Assembly: GCA_050245915.1 (NCBI GenBank)
Contig: JBFWWZ010000067.1
Coordinates: 1-9,935, forward strand
Length of the DNA: 9,935 bases
DNA from: JBDSKH01 sp050245915
GTDB taxonomy: Bacteria > Actinomycetota > Actinomycetes > Actinomycetales > Microbacteriaceae
Direction of reading: 5' to 3'
Part shown: one piece after another, positions 6,340 to 9,935 of the stretch
How positions within the stretch are numbered: the stretch's first letter is position 1
Layout of the letters: every line of letters begins with the position of its first letter
Program-made: the position numbers and the translations under genes
Notes under the pieces: model-generated
What the model was told of the DNA's origin: nothing
The model's input: the letters and a program-made list of their open reading frames with translations, nothing else
The model's database searches: none

Positions 6340-8292
6340 CTAGGACTCCACGCGCGTGGTCGCCCCGAGCCCCTTCTCCTCCGGCAGCCGCCGGGCGACG
6401 GGGATGCGGGCGCCCTCGGTGCCGAGCACCTGGGCGACGATGTCGCGGGCGATCTGCTGGTCGGTGAGCCCGACGTCGCCGAGGATCACCTCGCGGTCGC
6501 CGTGCTCGAGGAACTGATCGGGCAGCCCGAGCTCGTCGAGCGGCGTGTCGACGCCGGCTGCGCGGATGTCGGAACGGATGCGCGACCCGATACCGCCGAC
6601 CCGGATCCCGTCCTCGATCGTTACCACGAGCCGGTAGTCGCGCGCCATCTCGATGACGCTCTGCGGGACGGGCACGACCCAACGCGGGTCGACGACCGTG
6701 GCCCCGATACCCTGCGCCGCGAGCCGTTCGGCGACCTGCAGGCCGATCTTCGCCATCGGCCCGACGGTGACGATCAGCACGTCTCGGTGCGCCGCCTCGC
6801 GAAGCACATCCACCCCGTCGTCGGTACGCCGCTCGGCGTCGTACTCGGTGCCGACGCTGCCCTTCGAGAAGCGCAGCACCGTAGGCGCATCGTCGATGAC
6901 GACAGCCTCGGCGAGCTCCTCCCGAAGGCGGGTCGCATCCCGCGGCGCTGCAAGCCGGATGCCGGGGACGATCTGCAGCAGCGCGAGGTCCCACATGCCG
7001 TGGTGGCTGGGCCCGTCGGGTCCGGTGACGCCTGCCCGGTCGAGCACGAAGGTGACACCCGCGCGATGGAGGGCGACATCCATCAGCACCTGATCGAAGG
7101 CGCGGTTGACGAACGTGGCGTAGAGGGCGACCACCGGGTGCAGGCCGCCGAAGGCGAGGCCCGCCGCGCTGGTGACGGCGTGCTGTTCGGCGATGCCGAC
7201 ATCGAACACGCGAGCGGGGTGCTTCTCGGCGAAGCGGTGGAGGCCGGTGGGCCGCAGCATCGCCGCGGTGATGCCGACCAGCTTCGGGTTGCGGTCGGCG
7301 AGCTCGACGATCTCGTCGGCGAAGACACTCGTCCAGGACGGACGCGACGCCTGCTCGACCGGCTCCCCCGTCTCGGGATCGATCTGCCCGACCGCGTGGA
7401 ACTGGTCGGCGACATCCGCGACGGCGGGCTCGAACCCGTGGCCTTTCTCGGTGATCACGTGCACGATGACGGGGCGAGCCAGGTCTTTCGCCTGGCGCAG
7501 CGTCTCTTCGAGGGCGTGGAGGTCGTGTCCGTGCACCGGCCCGATGTACTTGATGTCGAGGTTGGAGTACAGCGCCTCGTTGTTCGAGAAACGAGCCAGG
7601 AAGCCGTGCACGGCGCCGCGCGTGCCCCGGTAGATCGCGCGGCCGGGTGGCCCGAACTTCGAGAACACACGCTCGCTGGTGCGGTGCAGGTTGAGGTACG
7701 CCCGGCGTGTGCGCACGGTGTTGAGGAACCGCGCCATGCCGCCGATGGTGGGCGCGTACGACCTGCCGTTGTCGTTCACCACGATGACGAGGCGGCGCAT
7801 GTTGTCGTCGCTGATGTTGTTCAGCGCCTCCCATGTCATGCCGCCGGTGAGCGCGCCATCGCCGACTACCGCCACCACGTACCGGTCCTCCTGACCGGTC
7901 ATGGCGAACGCGCGGGAGATGCCGTCCGCCCAGCTGAGCGAGCTGGACGCGTGCGAGCTCTCGACGATGTCGTGCTCGGATTCGGAACGCTGGGGGTAGC
8001 CCGCGAGGCCGCCCTTCATCCGCAGCCGGCTGAAATCCTGCCGCCCGGTGAGCAGCTTGTGCACGTAGCTCTGGTGCCCGGTGTCGAAGACGATCGCGTC
8101 GCGGGGCGAATCGAAGACCCGGTGGATCGCCATCGTCAGCTCGACGACGCCGAGGTTCGGTCCGAGGTGGCCGCCGGTCTTCGACACCTCGTGCACCAGG
8201 AAGCGGCGGATCTCGTCGGCGAGTTCGCCGAGTTCGTCGCGCGACAGGCTGTCGAGGTCGCGAGGTCCGGAGATCCGCTCGAGCAACGTCAT
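6340..8292 (-). CDS. dxs: 1-deoxy-D-xylulose-5-phosphate synthase
   Basis: A 650-residue thiamine-diphosphate enzyme that condenses pyruvate with D-glyceraldehyde 3-phosphate to DXP, the entry step of the MEP isoprenoid pathway (also a precursor for thiamine and pyridoxal), in the cytoplasm. The N-terminal TPP domain has TGGHLGPNLGVVELT with His42, HQSYVHKLLTG (73-83), SHASSSLSWADG (113-124) and the metal/TPP motif VGDGALTGGMTWEALNN (143-159). The pyrimidine-binding domain has DVGIAEQHAV with catalytic Glu369 (E. coli Glu370) and DRAGVTGPDGPSHHG. The C-terminal transketolase domain carries VTIEDG. The length is normal. The ATG at 8292 fits the family N-terminus (LLERISGPRDL), although the nearby GGAAG is too close to act as a standard ribosome site. 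It starts 9 nt after the HhH gene stop, so it is probably read from the same transcript. The MerR operon follows with its own promoter. Confidence 0.96.
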   Translation of the reverse strand: MTLLERISGPRDLDSLSRDELGELADEIRRFLVHEVSKTGGHLGPNLGVVELTMAIHRVFDSPRDAIVFDTGHQSYVHKLLTGRQDFSRLRMKGGLAGYPQRSESEHDIVESSHASSSLSWADGISRAFAMTGQEDRYVVAVVGDGALTGGMTWEALNNISDDNMRRLVIVVNDNGRSYAPTIGGMARFLNTVRTRRAYLNLHRTSERVFSKFGPPGRAIYRGTRGAVHGFLARFSNNEALYSNLDIKYIGPVHGHDLHALEETLRQAKDLARPVIVHVITEKGHGFEPAVADVADQFHAVGQIDPETGEPVEQASRPSWTSVFADEIVELADRNPKLVGITAAMLRPTGLHRFAEKHPARVFDVGIAEQHAVTSAAGLAFGGLHPVVALYATFVNRAFDQVLMDVALHRAGVTFVLDRAGVTGPDGPSHHGMWDLALLQIVPGIRLAAPRDATRLREELAEAVVIDDAPTVLRFSKGSVGTEYDAERRTDDGVDVLREAAHRDVLIVTVGPMAKIGLQVAERLAAQGIGATVVDPRWVVPVPQSVIEMARDYRLVVTIEDGIRVGGIGSRIRSDIRAAGVDTPLDELGLPDQFLEHGDREVILGDVGLTDQQIARDIVAQVLGTEGARIPVARRLPEEKGLGATTRVES

Positions 8293-8301
8293 GCTTCCAG
8301 A

Positions 8302-8814
8302 CTACGGCTCGACGCCGTAGACCTCCCTGTGCAACTGCCGCGCGCTGCCCATCCAGTCGTCCCGTTCGATCCGGCCGGGGAAGACCTCGAGCGCCTCGTT
8401 CACGATCGCCACATCTTGCGGGGTGAAACGCGCCACCTGCCGGAAGCTCGTGATGCCCATCGAATCGAGCATCCGCGCGATCTTGGGCCCGACGCCGTGG
8501 ATCCGCACCAGGTCGTCATGCGGCGGGGTGAGGCCCCCTGCGGTCCGGCGGGCGACCTCCGCGACCCGGTCCGTCGCGGTATCCGGCGCGAAGGCCGAAC
8601 CGCCGGCGACAGGTTGCGCGAGCGTGCCCGAGGCCCCCGTGTCGATCTCGTCGACCACCGTGCGCGGCAGTTCGTCTTCGATGACGACGGGCGTCGGGCC
8701 GGCCTTCGGCCGCGGCGGTCGCAGGATGCCGCGGAGCAGCCAGCCCAGCACCCCTCCCAGCACGGCGGCGATCAGCAGCCAGAGGATGATCTCGCCAGCG
8801 GTGTACCACGACAT
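8302..8814 (-). CDS. Membrane-anchored helix-hairpin-helix protein (COG3743-like)
   Basis: A 170-residue protein of unknown function. Residues 6-28 form one hydrophobic helix with glycines (EIILWLLIAAVLGGVLGWLL), followed by a basic stretch (RGILRPPRPK). By the positive-inside rule this puts the C-terminal part in the cytoplasm. A low-complexity, Thr/Ala/Pro-rich linker runs to about 95. The C-terminal domain contains LVRIHGVGPKIARMLDSMGI, a helix-hairpin-helix with a GVGP turn, then FPGRIERDDWMGSARQLHREVYG. This end resembles proteins annotated as 'predicted flap endonuclease-1-like 5' DNA nuclease' (COG3743), a label for which I know no experimental proof; no acidic nuclease site is apparent. 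The start at ATG 8814 is well supported: GGAGG lies 7 nt upstream and the A is shared with the TGA of the OmpA/BON gene (TGATG). dxs follows 9 nt after the stop. Confidence 0.85.
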   Translation of the reverse strand: MSWYTAGEIILWLLIAAVLGGVLGWLLRGILRPPRPKAGPTPVVIEDELPRTVVDEIDTGASGTLAQPVAGGSAFAPDTATDRVAEVARRTAGGLTPPHDDLVRIHGVGPKIARMLDSMGITSFRQVARFTPQDVAIVNEALEVFPGRIERDDWMGSARQLHREVYGVEP

Positions 8815-9836
8815 CAGCTGCCCTCCATGATCAGGACGGTGACCCTGCGATTGGCGGCGGCGCCCTCCGCCGTTGAGTTGTCGCCCACCGGCTGGGACGA
8901 GCCCGCGCCGGCCAGTTCGATCCGGTCCGCCGCGATGCCGTCGGCGACGAGGGCGTCGGCGACGGCCTGGGCGCGCTGCAGGCTGAACGCGATCGCGTCA
9001 TCCTCGGTGCCCACCGGGATCGCGATGTGCCCGGTGAGTGTGACGCCGACCTCCGGGAAGCGCCGCAGCGCATCCGCGAGTTCGGCCGCCTTCTGACGGG
9101 CCTCCGCGTCGAGCGTCACGCTGTCCGCCGTGAACCGGATGATGGTGCCGTTGATGACGGCGGCCTCCTGCGCGGTCGGCCCGGCCTGCTGCAGGACGGC
9201 GGTCAGCGGAAGCGGATCGACGGCGGCGGCGACGGCCTCCTGAGCCGACGCCGGGTCGGCTGCCGCTCCGGTGAGCATCGCCCCGTCCGCGTCGATCCCG
9301 AAATCGAGGTCGCCCACCTGGGCCAGCCCGGCGAACAGCTCGGCGGCGTGCGCGGTCCAGGATGCTGTGGGCACGCCCTCGATGACGTCCACCTCGGCGA
9401 CGGTGCCGGGCCCGAACGCGGCGACCGCCGCATCCTGCAGCGCGGATGCCTGCGCGGCGGTGCCGACCGTGCCGCTGACGGTGACGATGCCGTCGGCACC
9501 CGCGGTGACGGTGAGGGTGGGCGCCAGTGCCTCACCCGGCTGATCGACGGTCGCCCAGCGCACGCCGGGCACCGCCTCGACGACGCGCTCCGCCTGCGCC
9601 AGCTGCGCCGGGGTGGCGCCGGCGGAGGTCAGCAGTGCCTCGCGCCCGTCGAACCGGACGTCGACGCCGTCCAGCCCGGCATCGCGCAGCGCGCTCTGCG
9701 CGGCCTGTGTGAGCTTCGGCTCGAGCGAGTCGGAGCCGATCAGCCCGACCGCGGCGATCATGCCGCCGAGCAGGGTCGCGGTGATGATCACCCCGAGCCG
9801 TGGCGGGGTGGTCGCGCGCGCACGATCGTCGCTCAC
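8814..9836 (-). CDS. ArfA-like membrane protein: N-terminal TM, BON-like repeats, OmpA-like domain
   Basis: A 340-residue envelope protein. A basic N-terminus (to Arg13) precedes a single TM (about 14-34), so the rest should be extracytoplasmic. Next come about three related beta-beta-alpha-beta segments (about 40-98, 106-153 and 170-217) that look like BON modules. The C-terminal OmpA-like domain (about 228-336) has IRFTADSVTLD, LTGH, FSLQRAQAVADAL and AGAGSSQPVGDN...ANRRV. The order matches M. tuberculosis ArfA (Rv0899/OmpATb, about 326 residues), reported to act with ArfBC in ammonia release and acid adaptation. Whether this protein shares that role is unknown. In the peptidoglycan-contact site Arg288 is kept, but the Asp of the usual GHTD is Ala272. 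The start is GTG 9836, 23 nt after acn, with a GGGG site upstream. Its TGA overlaps the ATG of the HhH gene. Confidence 0.85.
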   Translation of the reverse strand: MSDDRARATTPPRLGVIITATLLGGMIAAVGLIGSDSLEPKLTQAAQSALRDAGLDGVDVRFDGREALLTSAGATPAQLAQAERVVEAVPGVRWATVDQPGEALAPTLTVTAGADGIVTVSGTVGTAAQASALQDAAVAAFGPGTVAEVDVIEGVPTASWTAHAAELFAGLAQVGDLDFGIDADGAMLTGAAADPASAQEAVAAAVDPLPLTAVLQQAGPTAQEAAVINGTIIRFTADSVTLDAEARQKAAELADALRRFPEVGVTLTGHIAIPVGTEDDAIAFSLQRAQAVADALVADGIAADRIELAGAGSSQPVGDNSTAEGAAANRRVTVLIMEGS

Positions 9837-9859
9837 TCCCAGCCCCGCATGCTCAGACC

Positions 9860-9935
9860 TTATACGAGGCTCCAGAGGTCGTACTGCAGGATGCCGCCGT
9901 TGCGGTAGTAGTCGGCCTCACCGGGGGTGTCGATG
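9860..9935 (-). CDS. acn: Aconitate hydratase, C-terminal 24 residues only
   Basis: The last codons of a minus-strand gene whose 5' part lies beyond the window. The visible residues read IDTPGEADYYRNGGILQYDL followed by WSLV and TAA. The IDTPGEAxYYRxGGILQYxLRxLL tail is typical of bacterial aconitase A, the [4Fe-4S] enzyme that isomerises citrate to isocitrate in the TCA cycle; WSLV replaces the common RSLL. No active-site residue is in view. It ends 23 nt before the OmpA/BON gene with no hairpin between, so read-through into that gene and on to dxs is likely. Confidence 0.85.
   Translation of the reverse strand, partial: IDTPGEADYYRNGGILQYDLWSLV

Noticed and set aside
6348..6359. Palindrome CCACGCGCGTGG near the dxs stop as a terminator
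   Set aside because: It has no loop, lies inside the dxs coding sequence and is not followed by a T-tract. It is expected by chance in GC-rich DNA.
6502..9096. 864-residue plus-strand open frame across dxs, the HhH gene and part of the OmpA/BON gene
   Set aside because: It crosses three well-supported minus-strand genes and shows no family motif or ribosome site. It is a shadow frame.
1..9935. CRISPR arrays, tRNA/rRNA genes, insertion sequences, prophage or defence genes
   Set aside because: I saw no regularly spaced repeats, cloverleaf, transposase, terminal inverted repeats or compositional break. All genes look like chromosomal genes of one genome.

Overview
The window looks like chromosomal DNA of a high-GC Gram-positive actinobacterium, most likely Microbacteriaceae (Microbacterium or a relative). 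Reasons: strong G/C bias at third codon positions, long spurious open frames on the opposite strand, a fadA-fadB pair of the mycobacterial trifunctional-enzyme type, and a dxs / OmpA-BON / aconitase cluster. The genus is an inference from gene content and codon use. No search was run.

Layout. (1) Positions 2-3276, + strand: fadA (thiolase, 5' end cut by the window) and fadB (enoyl-CoA hydratase / 3-hydroxyacyl-CoA dehydrogenase) overlap by an ATGA and should form one beta-oxidation complex. (2) 3307-4824, - strand: a 14-TM DHA2-type MFS efflux transporter converges on fadB. Its upstream region carries a promoter candidate, a near-perfect 17-bp palindromic operator and a short direct repeat. 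(3) 4965-6295, - strand: an aldo/keto reductase and a small cysteine-free MerR-family regulator overlap by an ATGA. The regulator has a MerR-type promoter with a 19-bp spacer and is probably leaderless. A 14-bp-stem hairpin ends this operon and also forms part of the MFS promoter region. (4) 6340-9935, - strand: the 3' end of aconitase (acn), an OmpA/BON membrane protein resembling mycobacterial ArfA, a membrane-anchored helix-hairpin-helix protein, and dxs. These are packed with gaps or overlaps of -1 to 23 nt and probably form one transcription unit in the order acn, OmpA/BON, HhH, dxs.

Together the genes cover central and lipid metabolism (fatty-acid beta-oxidation, TCA cycle, MEP isoprenoid pathway), a detoxification operon (MerR + AKR) and an efflux pump with its own control region. 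Every base lies in or close to a gene; the longest non-coding stretch is 140 nt (4825-4964). There is no tRNA, rRNA, CRISPR array, insertion sequence or prophage signal. Most of the window is ordinary. The parts worth a second look are the poorly understood OmpA/BON + HhH pair between acn and dxs, the cysteine-free MerR regulator with its SoxR-box-like promoter, and the orphan operator in front of the efflux gene.
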